Source: Tistrella mobilis
Lineage (GTDB): Bacteria > Pseudomonadota > Alphaproteobacteria > Tistrellales > Tistrellaceae
Length of the DNA: 64,000 nucleotides
Direction: 5' to 3'
Assembly (NCBI RefSeq): GCF_041468085.1
Contig: NZ_CP121017.1
Location: 2,395,676-2,459,675, forward strand
In this document: positions 50,378-60,109 of the stretch, piece by piece
Layout of the letters: every line of letters starts with the position of its first letter
Position numbering within the stretch: the stretch's first letter is position 1
Program-made: the position numbers and the translations under genes
Notes under the pieces: generated by a model
The model's input: only the letters and a program-made list of their open reading frames with translations
Database searches by the model: none
Told to the model about the DNA's origin: nothing

Positions 50378-50970
50378 TTGCGGGCAGCCCCGCCTGCCGG
50401 CTTGCCGCCACGATGATCGGCGCGCAGATGCCCGGCCAGCCGGTCCAGAATACCGTTCACGAAACCCGGCTCCGAGCCGGAGAAGAAGGCATGGGCGACA
50501 TTGACGTATTCGTTGATGATCACCGCCGTCGGCACGTCGGTGCGCGCGGTCAGCTCATAGGCGCCCGCACGCAGAATGGCCCGGAGAGTCTGCTCCACCC
50601 GTTCCAGTCGCCAGCCTTCGGCCAGCGAGGATTCCAGCATCGGGTCGATCTCGGCCTGCGCCGCGGCGACACCGGTCACGATGTCGCGGAAATGGTCGCG
50701 GTCGGCATCCAGCTCCAGCCCGTCGTCGATCACCTTGCCGATGCGGTGGTTCAGGAATTCGGCAATGACCGCCTCGGCCCGGGCGGCATTGAAGTCGATC
50801 TGATAGAGCGCCTGGACGGCAGCAAGGCGCGCCGCCGTCCGGCGGGCCATGCCGGCCTCGCGGCCGGGGCGCGGGGCGCCGCTGCGCTTGCCCGCCCGTG
50901 CAGCAGCGGGTTTCGCATCCGTCTTGGCACCCGGTTTCACCGGGGCGGCGTCACGCGGCTTATCGGTCAT
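50374..50970 (-). CDS. nusB: Transcription antitermination factor NusB
   Basis: Component of the rRNA antitermination complex. The 198-residue product has a ~40-residue Lys/Ala/Pro-rich extension before the canonical RRTAARLAAVQALYQIDFNA, then TLRAILRAGAYELTARTDVP and VIINEYVNVAHAFFSGSEPGFVNG-type end. It follows ribH by 16 bases and overlaps thiL. Confidence 0.96.
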   Translation of the reverse strand: MTDKPRDAAPVKPGAKTDAKPAAARAGKRSGAPRPGREAGMARRTAARLAAVQALYQIDFNAARAEAVIAEFLNHRIGKVIDDGLELDADRDHFRDIVTGVAAAQAEIDPMLESSLAEGWRLERVEQTLRAILRAGAYELTARTDVPTAVIINEYVNVAHAFFSGSEPGFVNGILDRLAGHLRADHRGGKPAGGAARK

Positions 50971-50986
50971 GGCGATTCCTGGTCCT

Positions 50987-51436
50987 TCAGCCCTGCTGGA
51001 ACTGGCGCTTGATCTCGATCATGCGCAGGCAGGCGTTGGCCACGTCGGCGCCCTTATTGGCCCGGTCAGCGCGGGCGCGGGCCCAGGCCTGCTCGCGGTT
51101 CTCGACGGTCAGGATGCCATAGCCGATGCAAGCCTTGCGATCGATCGCAAGCTGGTTGAGCCCGCGGGCGCTTTCGCCGCAGACGTAATCGTAATGGGTG
51201 GTGTCGCCGCGGATCACGCAGCCCAGCGCCACGAAGCCGTCATAACGGCCGCTGTCGAGCGCGAAGCGGATCGCCGCAGGAATCTCGAAGGCACCCGGCA
51301 CGGCCAGGCGCTCGACCTGGGCGCCGGCGGCTTCCAGCACGCCCATGGCGCCATCGACAAGCGCATCGGCGATGTCCTCGTAGAAGCGCGCCTCGACGAT
51401 CAGGATACGCAGATCGGAAGTGGTGACCGTGGCCAT
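50987..51436 (-). CDS. ribH: 6,7-dimethyl-8-ribityllumazine synthase
   Basis: Penultimate enzyme of riboflavin synthesis. The 149-residue product contains ARFYEDIADALVDGA, VPGAFEIPAAIRFAL, FVALGCVIRGDTTHYDYVCG with the catalytic His, and GILTVENREQAWARA. It lies seven bases downstream of the ribB-type gene. Confidence 0.96.
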   Translation of the reverse strand: MATVTTSDLRILIVEARFYEDIADALVDGAMGVLEAAGAQVERLAVPGAFEIPAAIRFALDSGRYDGFVALGCVIRGDTTHYDYVCGESARGLNQLAIDRKACIGYGILTVENREQAWARARADRANKGADVANACLRMIEIKRQFQQG

Positions 51437-51443
51437 GGGTGTC

Positions 51444-52595
51444 TCAGACCTTCTCGATGATCAGCGGGGCATGCCCGGTGATGTGCAGGCCGTAGCCGTC
51501 CAGCCCCACCACCGTCTGCCGCGAATTGCTCAGCAGGATCATGTTGCGCACGCCCAGGTCCAGCAGGATCTGGGCGCCGGTGCCGTAGTCGCGCAGGGTC
51601 GATGCGGCCTGCGGGCTTTCAAGCCGGGCCCGTGCCAGATCCGAAAGACCCGTGGGCCGCGGCTCGCGCAACAGGACCAGTACGCCGCGACCGGCCCGGT
51701 CGATCTGCTCCATGGCGGCGCGCACCGCACCGGCACGGCCGCTGCTGCGGTCGCCCAGAAGATCGTCGAAGGCGTTGACCACATGCATGCGCACCAACAC
51801 CGACTGGTCGCCGACAGCCGCCAGATCGCCCTTCACCAGCGCCATATGCTCGGAACCGTCGATCTTGCTGGCATAGACGATCATCCGCCACTCGCCGCCA
51901 AAATGGCTGCGGAACAGGCCGTCGGTCAGACGCTCGACCAGTTTCTCGGTGCGCCGGCGATAGGCGATCAGATCGGCGATCGTGCCGATCTTCAGCCCGT
52001 GCAGCTGGGCGAAGGGCACCAGATCGGGCATGCGGGCCATGGTGCCGTCGTCGTTCATGATCTCGCAGATCACGCCCGACGGGTTCATGCCGGCCAGCCG
52101 TGCGATGTCCACCGCCGCCTCGGTGTGCCCGGCACGGACCAGCACGCCGCCGTCACGGGCACGAAGCGGAAAGATGTGGCCCGGAGTCACCACGTCGCGG
52201 GCGCCTTTGGCCGGATCGATCGCGACCTGCACGGTATGGGCGCGGTCGGCGGCCGAGATCCCGGTGGTCACACCATCCCGGGCCTCGATCGAGAGGGTGA
52301 AGTTGGTGTGATGGCGCGAGGCGTTGCGCTGGGTCATCAGCGGCAGGTTCAATTCCTCGACCCGTTCGCCGGTCAGGGTCAGGCAGATCAACCCGCGGCC
52401 ATATTTGGCCATGAAGTTGATCACCTCGGGCGTCACCATTTCGGCCGGGATGACCAGGTCGCCTTCGTTCTCGCGATCCTCGTCATCGACCAGCACCACC
52501 ATGCGGCCGTTGCGGGCGTCCTCGATCACCTCTTCGATGCTCGAGATATAGCCACGGACGTCGTCGGCGCCGCCCTCGTCCTTGATCACCGTCAT
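51444..52595 (-). CDS. ribB: Bifunctional-type RibBA with degenerate RibA half (RibBX-like)
   Basis: Residues ~15-215 are an intact 3,4-dihydroxy-2-butanone-4-phosphate synthase: [49 protein letters not shown] and [20 protein letters not shown]. The C-terminal ~165 residues align with GTP cyclohydrolase II in layout. However, the zinc-binding Cys region (SECLTGD...CDCG) is replaced by [20 protein letters not shown] and the Arg-containing QEGRG loop by REPRPTG, so cyclohydrolase activity should be lost. This matches the RibBX variant known in proteobacteria; another RibA is expected elsewhere. It lies between ribE and ribH. Confidence 0.9.
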   Translation of the reverse strand: MTVIKDEGGADDVRGYISSIEEVIEDARNGRMVVLVDDEDRENEGDLVIPAEMVTPEVINFMAKYGRGLICLTLTGERVEELNLPLMTQRNASRHHTNFTLSIEARDGVTTGISAADRAHTVQVAIDPAKGARDVVTPGHIFPLRARDGGVLVRAGHTEAAVDIARLAGMNPSGVICEIMNDDGTMARMPDLVPFAQLHGLKIGTIADLIAYRRRTEKLVERLTDGLFRSHFGGEWRMIVYASKIDGSEHMALVKGDLAAVGDQSVLVRMHVVNAFDDLLGDRSSGRAGAVRAAMEQIDRAGRGVLVLLREPRPTGLSDLARARLESPQAASTLRDYGTGAQILLDLGVRNMILLSNSRQTVVGLDGYGLHITGHAPLIIEKV

Positions 52596-52643
52596 GGTCT
52601 TCCTCTCCTCTGGGCCGCCTTCGATCGGACGGCCTCCCGCTGC

Positions 52644-53276
52644 TCAGCCGCGGATGCCCGCCTGCCACTCGTTCAACCGCGCCACATAGCGCGCAAGCAC
52701 GTCGATCTCAAGGTTAATCGCATCGCCAGGCTTGCGGTCGCACAGCGTGGTGTGGATCCAGGTGTGGGGGATGATGTTGACGCCAAACCGGGTGCCGTCG
52801 ACCTCGTTCACCGTCAGCGAAATGCCGTCGATGGTGACCGAGCCCTTGGGTGCAATGAAGCCGGCAAGCTCTGCCGGCGCCTCGAACACTAGGCGGTGGG
52901 AGCCGCCTTCAGGCGTGATCGATACCAGGCGGCCCAGCCCGTCGACATGGCCGAGGACGACATGACCGCCCAGCTCGTCGCCGACCTTCGCCGCCCGCTC
53001 AAGATTGATCCGCCGGCCGGCATCCCAGCTGCCGAGCGTGGTCCGGGAGAGCGTTTCGCCCGAGGCCTCGACCAGGAACCAGCCCTGCCCTGCCCCGTCG
53101 CGGCCGCGCTCGATCACCGTCAGACAGCAGCCCGAACAGGCGATGGAGGCACCGATATCGATACCGTCGGGGTCATAGGACGTCCGGATCGTCAGTCGGC
53201 GGTCCTCCGCCGCCCCGGCTTCCGGGGCCTGAACGGAGACGATCTCGCCGATGTCGGTGATGATGCCGGTGAACAT
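52644..53276 (-). CDS. ribE: Riboflavin synthase alpha chain
   Basis: Dismutates two lumazines to riboflavin. The 210-residue product starts MFTGIITDIGEI and has two lumazine-binding repeats: GASIACSGCCLTVIE with VEASGETLSRTTLG, then GSVTIDGISLTVNEVDG with NIIPHTWIHTTL. The ATG at 53276 is the canonical start. It lies between ribD and the ribB-type gene. Confidence 0.96.
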   Translation of the reverse strand: MFTGIITDIGEIVSVQAPEAGAAEDRRLTIRTSYDPDGIDIGASIACSGCCLTVIERGRDGAGQGWFLVEASGETLSRTTLGSWDAGRRINLERAAKVGDELGGHVVLGHVDGLGRLVSITPEGGSHRLVFEAPAELAGFIAPKGSVTIDGISLTVNEVDGTRFGVNIIPHTWIHTTLCDRKPGDAINLEIDVLARYVARLNEWQAGIRG

Positions 53277-53343
53277 GGGACACGACCTTCTGCCGGGGGA
53301 GCGCGGCCGGAACACGCGCGGGGAATTCGGGAGGATGAAAGGC

Positions 53344-54495
53344 TCAGCCGCCGGGCGTGACCACGGCGGTACCCGCATAGACCTCATAAAGGTCGGGGCC
53401 GAGCTGCCGGCTGTCCAGCCGGACAAAGGCCGCCATGTCCACCAGCTCGCGCACGCCGTAAGATCGCGCAGCCGGTACACCGTCGCCACCCATCACCGCC
53501 GGCGCCCGGAACCAGTGGATACGATCGACCAGCCGGTCGCGTAGCAGCGAGGCGGCCAGTTCTCCACCCCCCTCGACCAGCACCCGCGTGATGCCGCGAT
53601 CGCCCAGCGCCTCGGTCAGCCGCAACGGATCGGGCCGGCCATCGACGCCATGGGGCACCTCGATCACGGTGATGCCGGCTGCGACCAGTGCATCGTGGCG
53701 ACTGCGCTCGCAGTCGGCGCGGGTGATGACCCAGACGGGCGGATGACCACCCTCGCACGCCTCGCGCACCAGGGTGTGCGTCAGCGGCAGCCGCAGGCGG
53801 CTGTCGATCACCACCCTGACGGGGGAGCGTTCCTCAAGCCCGGGTATCCTCACATTGAGGCGCGGATTGTCGGCAAGGGCCGTGCCGACGCCGACCATGA
53901 TCGCGTCATGGTTCGCCCGCAACATATGGCCCATCGCCCGAGCCTCGGGCCCGGTGATCCACTGGCTCTCACCCGCTGCGGTCGCAATCCTGCCGTCGAG
54001 CGTCGTCGCAACCTTCCAGGCGACCAGCGGTCGCCCCTTCAGGATCCGGGAGAAGAAGCCGGCATTGAGTGCACCCGCCTCGGCCGCCATCAGCCCCAGA
54101 TCGACCGTCATGCCCGCTGCTGCCATCCGGTCCAGCCCCCGGCCACTGACCCGCGGATCGGGATCGCCGGTCGCCACCACCGCCCGGGCCACGCCGGCCG
54201 CAACCAGTGCATCGGCACAGGGTGGCGTCTTGCCCCAATGGGCGCAGGGCTCCAGGCTGACATAGGCCGTAGCCCCGCGAGCGGCCGCGCCTGCCTCTGC
54301 AAGAGCCATGGCCTCGCCATGAGGCCGGCCACCGGGCTGGGTCCAGCCACGGCCGACGACCCGGCCATCGACCGACACCAGAACACAGCCCACGGCGGGG
54401 TTCGGCCAGACCCGACCCAGGCCGCGCCGGGCCAGGGTCAAGGCGTGAGCCATATGGTGGCGGTCGGCCTCGCTCCAGATCACCGGCTCAGCCAT
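53344..54495 (-). CDS. ribD: Riboflavin biosynthesis deaminase/reductase RibD
   Basis: Bifunctional enzyme. The N-terminal zinc deaminase shows [11 protein letters not shown] and [19 protein letters not shown]. The C-terminal NADPH-dependent reductase shows [29 protein letters not shown] and [14 protein letters not shown]. At 383 residues it has the usual length. The ATG at 54495 overlaps nrdR by eight bases; a TTG at 54525 is less likely. It begins the ribD-ribE-ribBX-ribH-nusB-thiL run. Confidence 0.96.
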   Translation of the reverse strand: MAEPVIWSEADRHHMAHALTLARRGLGRVWPNPAVGCVLVSVDGRVVGRGWTQPGGRPHGEAMALAEAGAAARGATAYVSLEPCAHWGKTPPCADALVAAGVARAVVATGDPDPRVSGRGLDRMAAAGMTVDLGLMAAEAGALNAGFFSRILKGRPLVAWKVATTLDGRIATAAGESQWITGPEARAMGHMLRANHDAIMVGVGTALADNPRLNVRIPGLEERSPVRVVIDSRLRLPLTHTLVREACEGGHPPVWVITRADCERSRHDALVAAGITVIEVPHGVDGRPDPLRLTEALGDRGITRVLVEGGGELAASLLRDRLVDRIHWFRAPAVMGGDGVPAARSYGVRELVDMAAFVRLDSRQLGPDLYEVYAGTAVVTPGG

Positions 54496-54964
54496 CGCCG
54501 CCCCGCCCCGGATCACCGCCGCCAAGGCTGCCGATCAACGCCTGGAAGTCGTCGACCTCGCGGAAATCCTTGTAGACCGAGGCAAAGCGGACATAGGCGA
54601 TCTTGTCGACGCCGATCAGCGCCTCCATCACCGCCTCGCCGATCCGGCCGGTCTCGATCTCGGTCTCACCCAGCCCTTCAAGCCGCCGGTGAATGGCGCT
54701 CACCATCCGCTCGACCTGCTCGGCCTCCACCGGGCGCTTGCGCACCGCGATGCGGATCGAACGGGCAAGCTTCTCACGGTCGAAGGGTTCGCGCGTGCCG
54801 TCCTTCTTGACCACCACCAGTTCGCGGAGCTGGACGCGCTCGAAGGTGGTGAAGCGGGCGCCACAGGCAGCACAATGCCGGCGCCGCCGGATGGCAGAGC
54901 CTTCCTCCGCCGGCCGGCTGTCCTTCACCTGGGTCTCTTCGTTGCCACAGAACGGGCAGCGCAT
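54488..54964 (-). CDS. nrdR: Transcriptional repressor NrdR
   Basis: ATP/dATP-responsive repressor of ribonucleotide reductase genes. The 158-residue product has the zinc ribbon [18 protein letters not shown] with [18 protein letters not shown], then the ATP-cone domain from [20 protein letters not shown]. The order glyA-nrdR-ribD is common in alphaproteobacteria. No NrdR box was recognised in the window. Confidence 0.97.
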   Translation of the reverse strand: MRCPFCGNEETQVKDSRPAEEGSAIRRRRHCAACGARFTTFERVQLRELVVVKKDGTREPFDREKLARSIRIAVRKRPVEAEQVERMVSAIHRRLEGLGETEIETGRIGEAVMEALIGVDKIAYVRFASVYKDFREVDDFQALIGSLGGGDPGRGGDG

Positions 54965-55007
54965 TTCACCTCCGCAAACCGGGCGTCATGAAGATCAGGC
55001 GCCATGA

Positions 55008-55053
55008 ACCGGGGGGCGCAGGCCCGCCCCCCGGTCTTGGGAGGCGGGCCTGC
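55008..55053. other. Overlapping, mutually exclusive hairpins between glyA and nrdR
   Basis: ACCGGGGGGCG (55008-55018) pairs with CGCCCCCCGGT (55025-55035), while GCAGGCCCGCC (55018-55028) pairs with GGCGGGCCTGC (55043-55053). The two 11-base stems share bases and cannot form together. On the minus strand there is no T run after either. They may terminate or modulate read-through from glyA into nrdR. Confidence 0.55.
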
Positions 55054-55056
55054 GGA

Positions 55057-56355
<1,299 letters not shown>

Positions 56356-56508
56356 CGGTCGGCACTTTCTGACGGGGTCGCGCTCATGCGGGACAAGACG
56401 CTGGGACCGGGACGGCCCTAAGGACCGGTGCGGTCGGATACTGGAACGGCGGCGGCGGCACCCCGCACACACCGGAGCACCGCCGCCGTCACGAACGGAT
56501 CTGTGCGG

Positions 56509-56952
56509 TCAGCCGAGCTTGTCGACCCGCCGCTGATGACGACCGCCTTCGAAGGGCGTATCCAGGAACACCCGGAGCGCATCCCGCGCGGTCTCGACAC
56601 CGGTCACGCGCGCCCCGAAGGCCACGACATTGGCGTCGTTATGCTCGCGGCAGAGCCGGGCGGTGAGCGCATCATGGACCAGAGCGGCCCGGATATGGGG
56701 ATGACGGTTGGCGGCGATCGAGATGCCGATGCCGGATCCGCAGATCAGCACGCCGCGCGCCGCACGACCCTCGGCCAGGGCGGCAGCCAGCGCATTGGCG
56801 AAATCGGGATAGTCCACCGAAGCGGAACCGTCGGTCCCGAGGTCCAGGACATCCAGACCTCGCGCGGCGAGGTCTTCCTTCAGGACCGTTTTGAGGTCGA
56901 CGCCGCCGTGATCACAGGCGATCGCCACGATACGGGTGCTGTCCTCGGACAT
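56509..56952 (-). CDS. rpiB: Ribose-5-phosphate isomerase B
   Basis: Interconverts ribose-5-phosphate and ribulose-5-phosphate. The 147-residue product has IACDHGGVDLKTVLKEDLAA, VDYPDFANALAAAL, GVLICGSGIGISIAANRHPH and the HNDANVVAFGAR segment. The ATG at 56952 has AAGGGG six bases upstream; an ATG at 56967 is also in frame. The order rpiB-glyA-nrdR is widely conserved. Confidence 0.95.
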   Translation of the reverse strand: MSEDSTRIVAIACDHGGVDLKTVLKEDLAARGLDVLDLGTDGSASVDYPDFANALAAALAEGRAARGVLICGSGIGISIAANRHPHIRAALVHDALTARLCREHNDANVVAFGARVTGVETARDALRVFLDTPFEGGRHQRRVDKLG

Positions 56953-57447
56953 TCCGGCCCCTTCCATCGCATCGAGACCCAGGCGACCGGCCCGATGGCC
57001 AGGGTTCCGATGCCGGTTGTCCGGCGTCGGAGCCCGGTTCGGGAAGCCCGGTCGCGGCGCCCCTCTCCCTTAACACAACCCGTCTGCCGCGCCAACTGCG
57101 GTACACACATGCCCCGTCGCCGGCGCATGCATGGTCACCGGCCGCCGCCGACCGACGTACCGGTAGCACCCTCATTCTCCCAAATCCATCGCGGTCGATT
57201 CTGGCCCAATACTGATAAAGCCATCACCTCCTGCCATATTTCTGTTGTGATATCTGTGGGTGCAAGTCATCATGCGGCGAGTGATATTTGCAGGACGCCT
57301 GTGCACCGGAACCAGACCAAGTTCCGGACGTGGTTCAAAGCCGAGCGACGCCGGTTCGATATGATCTGGAAGACGTGCGGACTGTCCTGCGGCAACACAT
57401 TGTGCGGCGACTACAACGGCTGCCAGCCATCGGAAAGCGAGCGCTCC
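56953..57447. promoter_or_regulatory. 495-base divergent intergenic region of rpiB and mucR
   Basis: No convincing gene is seen. The half nearest mucR (about 57170-57360) is AT-rich for this genome and has direct repeats GTGATATCTG (57247-57256) and GTGATATTTG (57281-57290), 34 bases apart. MucR/Ros proteins bind AT-rich sites with TA steps and usually repress their own promoters, so this is a candidate autoregulatory region. Confidence 0.5.
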
Positions 57448-57921
57448 ATGTCGGATAGTTCCGAGAACCCCACCATCGCCCATGACAAGCTGCTGAGCAT
57501 GGCCGCGCAGATCGTCGCGGCCTATGTCAGCCACAACAGCCTGCCGGCCCAGCAACTCCCCGAGATCATCCAGACGGTCTACGGCGCGCTGAACGACCAG
57601 CAGAACGGTACGGCGACCGCACAGGAAGTCGTGCGCGAAGAAGCGCAGAAGCCTGCGGTCCCGGTCCGGAAGTCGATCACGCCGGACTACATCGTCTGCC
57701 TGGAAGACGGTAAGAAACTGAAGATGCTGAAGCGGCATCTGCGCGCCAACTATGGCATGACCCCCGAGGAATACCGTGCCAAATGGGGCCTGGCGCCGGA
57801 CTATCCGATGGTGGCACCGAATTATGCACGCCAGCGGTCGGACTTCGCCAAGAAGATCGGCCTGGGTCGTGCGACCAATGCACCGCGGGCGCGTGGCGGC
57901 CGGCGGGCAGCGCAGGCCTGA
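57448..57921 (+). CDS. mucR: MucR/Ros-family transcriptional regulator
   Basis: A 157-residue global regulator and H-NS-like DNA-binding protein in related bacteria. The N-terminal half (DKLLSMAAQIVAAYVSHNSL) is the oligomerisation region. The C-terminal zinc-finger-like domain reads YIVCLEDGKKLKMLKRHLRA, then NYGMTPEEYRAKWGLAPDYPM and VAPNYARQRSDFAKKIGLGR. The second Cys of the Ros finger is Asp and the second His appears to be Asn or Tyr, so it may fold without zinc, as reported for Mesorhizobium Ml proteins. A long in-frame extension upstream overlaps rpiB and is not coding. Confidence 0.93.
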   Translation: MSDSSENPTIAHDKLLSMAAQIVAAYVSHNSLPAQQLPEIIQTVYGALNDQQNGTATAQEVVREEAQKPAVPVRKSITPDYIVCLEDGKKLKMLKRHLRANYGMTPEEYRAKWGLAPDYPMVAPNYARQRSDFAKKIGLGRATNAPRARGGRRAAQA

Positions 57922-57976
57922 AAGCCAGCCCCGCATTCGCGCAGGACGGCCTCGAAGGTCGCCAGACGGGCTGAAC

Positions 57977-58013
57977 CGAATGGGGCGCCGCAAGATCTGC
58001 GGCGCCCCATTCG
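57977..58013. terminator. Strong hairpin between mucR and the RiPP-like operon
   Basis: Perfect 16-base arms starting CGAATGGGGCGCCGCA (57977-57992) and its complement (57998-58013) with a five-base loop. There is no long T run on either side, but its place between convergent genes fits a shared terminator. Confidence 0.7.
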
Positions 58014-58052
58014 TATTTGCGGGCAAGTTTTCACAAATTTAAATAAAATGCA

Positions 58053-59171
58053 TTATTTAGCGTCGTCGTCCCTGCCGGCCGCAATGCCGTGCCACAGCCG
58101 GGCCCCGAGATAGATCTTGGCTGCAGGGCCCGCCGCCGTCGGCAGCAGCTTGGCATGGCTGATCCCGACCAGAAGCGCCGCAGCAGGGATTCGGGCAAAG
58201 AGACGATGGCGCCCCACGGCCCGCAACACCCGCTCAATCAGTTGCGGATGGGCCGCCTGCGCTTCGCACATCACCCCGAGCAACCGCGGCCAATTGCCCG
58301 GGCGCCCCATATGGAAGCGGGTATCCCCGTTGATCTCGATCCCGACCCGCGGTGATATCCCCATCGCCGTCAGATCGATCGACAGCGCCAGCTCTCCCCC
58401 TGCGACCCGAAGCTGGCCCGCGAGCGGCAGGATGGACACGAGCGCCCCATCCAGCGCCTCCGGCTCCATCTCCCCGGCGAGCAAGGACGGGATCGCTTCG
58501 GGCCTGAGACGACGGATCACAACCCGCAAGGCTTCAGTGCCGCCGGCCCTGCCAATCATGCGACCGGCCTGAAAAACCTCGGCCCAAGGAGGCAACCGGT
58601 CCAGCAGGCGTCGGAAGGTTGCGCGGATGCCGGGCCCGATATCTCCCGACAGGCTGCACAGCGGGGCAAAGCCGACAGACGGGTCGGCATGAAAGCGGTT
58701 GGTCGGCGACATTTCGGGGATCTCATCCGCAAGATCGACAGGGGCCGTGAACACCCCCGCATCTCTGGCATCCGGTGTGCCGGTATCGAATTCCAGAAGC
58801 AGATCCCGCAGCTGGGGCAGCGCGCCCGTCCGCCAGTCCTCGATCGTCCGAATCACCCGATCCCAGGCATCATCGGACCAAAGCCCCCGCCAGGCGCCGT
58901 CGGGGGCGACACAGGCAGGGTCCCCCGCCTCCTGACGGGTCATCGCAACACAAAGATCGACAGGCCCGCCGTCGGGCACGTCAGCGCGCAGTTCGAAACC
59001 GAAAGAGTTGCGCGCCAGGGCAGCCGGCACCGCGGCAGCGACCTCCATGATCCGTCGGCGATCCGCCACAGGGACCAGATCCCGGCCCGTCACACCAAGC
59101 AGTGCCTGTATGGCCGGCGCCATTCCCCGGCCATGACGCAGATGAGTTTCCCCCTGATCGCAGGCCATCAT
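58053..59171 (-). CDS. Unrecognised 372-residue protein, probable RiPP maturation enzyme
   Basis: I do not recognise the family with certainty. The protein is soluble, with no signal peptide. It alternates helices with beta-strand-like stretches: ALRVVIRRLRP (215-224), ELALSIDLTAM (260-270), RVGIEINGD (275-283), then a striking GISHAKL (336-342) and AAKIYLGARLWHG (350-362). The repeated helix-strand-strand layout and its length would be compatible with an ABBA-type aromatic prenyltransferase, but this is only a structural guess. Start codons ATGATG at 59171 overlap the stop of the toroid gene (ATGA), so the two are coupled. It is the last gene of the peptide operon. Confidence 0.6.
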   Translation of the reverse strand: MMACDQGETHLRHGRGMAPAIQALLGVTGRDLVPVADRRRIMEVAAAVPAALARNSFGFELRADVPDGGPVDLCVAMTRQEAGDPACVAPDGAWRGLWSDDAWDRVIRTIEDWRTGALPQLRDLLLEFDTGTPDARDAGVFTAPVDLADEIPEMSPTNRFHADPSVGFAPLCSLSGDIGPGIRATFRRLLDRLPPWAEVFQAGRMIGRAGGTEALRVVIRRLRPEAIPSLLAGEMEPEALDGALVSILPLAGQLRVAGGELALSIDLTAMGISPRVGIEINGDTRFHMGRPGNWPRLLGVMCEAQAAHPQLIERVLRAVGRHRLFARIPAAALLVGISHAKLLPTAAGPAAKIYLGARLWHGIAAGRDDDAK

Positions 59172-60106
59172 ATGCCATCCCCGCACCCGCATGCGCGCGC
59201 CAGGGCCGCCAATGTCAGCGCCGTTGCAAGCGCATCTGAATGATAGCGACAACCCGGTGGCGCTGGTGGCGTTATGCCCAGATAGATGGTGTCTGAACGA
59301 GAGCGGCCATGTTCCATAACCTCCCGGACCAGGCGCGCAACAGCCTGATCCCTGAGCGCGAACGGCACGGTGCCGAGGCTGTCGGCAACCTCAAGAGCCT
59401 GCGCCAGACGGAAGGGCGTCGCTGCCGCATCTTCCAGCACCTCAGTCGCGATCCGGGAGACGCCCGACAACGCCGGCCGCAGCACCTCTGCGCCCCGGCG
59501 GACGGCACGGGCGACGGCCTGGGCCAGATCGACCGGATGGTCATAGAATATCAGCGCCGCCGATGCGGGCCCGGAACAGGCTGCGATCACGAAATCGGCA
59601 GCGCCCCTGCAATCGGTATGCTCGCCAAGCCAGGCGATCATGTTGGCATTGACCACGGCATCAATATCCAGATCGGCTCTCGGCCCCGCCATCCAGGTCC
59701 GGAAGCGGCCATCCGGCACTCGTGCCGCGAGCCCCAGGCCACGATTACGCCCGAATGCAATCCAGGGATGGGCGCCCGACAGCGCCATCGAAGCACAGGC
59801 GGTGTCGTCACAATCCGGCACAAATCCGTCGAGATAGGCCCAGATCCCGGGAGACCGCATGGTGCGCACAAGAAAACCGCGCGAACGGTCGATCAGCATC
59901 GCGAGTTCGGGGCTGTCCGGCCTCGAAATCCCCTCCAGCGCAAGAAGGCCGACCGCCGCCACAAAGGGCGTGCGTTCCTCGATCGCAGGGCCGGGCGACT
60001 CATCGGCCAGGACCGGCACACGCTGCGAGGGCCAGCAACCATCGGGCCCGACAACGTTGCCCAGCCAGTCGCAGGCCATGGTGAGGGCCAGGTCGATCTC
60101 GCCCAT
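59168..60106 (-). CDS. Alpha/alpha-toroid protein with class-II cyclase-like DCDDTA motif
   Basis: A 312-residue protein resembling a single prenyltransferase/squalene-cyclase-type helical barrel. VPDCDDTACASMAL (97-110) contains a DxDDTA motif as in class II terpene cyclases. PDGCW (21-25) and PDGRFRTWM (131-139) look like QW-type repeats. IDAVVNANMIAWLG (148-161) and YHSDALATALTL (288-299) look like further barrel helices. It is half the length of squalene-hopene cyclase. It begins three bases after the second precursor peptide, so a role in peptide maturation is more likely than free terpene synthesis. Catalysis is not proven. Confidence 0.68.
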   Translation of the reverse strand: MGEIDLALTMACDWLGNVVGPDGCWPSQRVPVLADESPGPAIEERTPFVAAVGLLALEGISRPDSPELAMLIDRSRGFLVRTMRSPGIWAYLDGFVPDCDDTACASMALSGAHPWIAFGRNRGLGLAARVPDGRFRTWMAGPRADLDIDAVVNANMIAWLGEHTDCRGAADFVIAACSGPASAALIFYDHPVDLAQAVARAVRRGAEVLRPALSGVSRIATEVLEDAAATPFRLAQALEVADSLGTVPFALRDQAVARLVREVMEHGRSRSDTIYLGITPPAPPGCRYHSDALATALTLAALARACGCGDGI

Positions 60107-60109
60107 TCG

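Noticed and set aside
51437..54495. FMN riboswitch upstream of the riboflavin genes
   Set aside because: The gaps ahead of ribD, ribE and the ribB-type gene are 0-68 bases, too short for the element, and no RFN-like conserved sequence was seen.
56428..57447. In-frame extension that would make mucR a 497-residue protein
   Set aside because: The extension is antisense to rpiB and crosses an AT-rich promoter-like region; the MucR family starts at about 57448.
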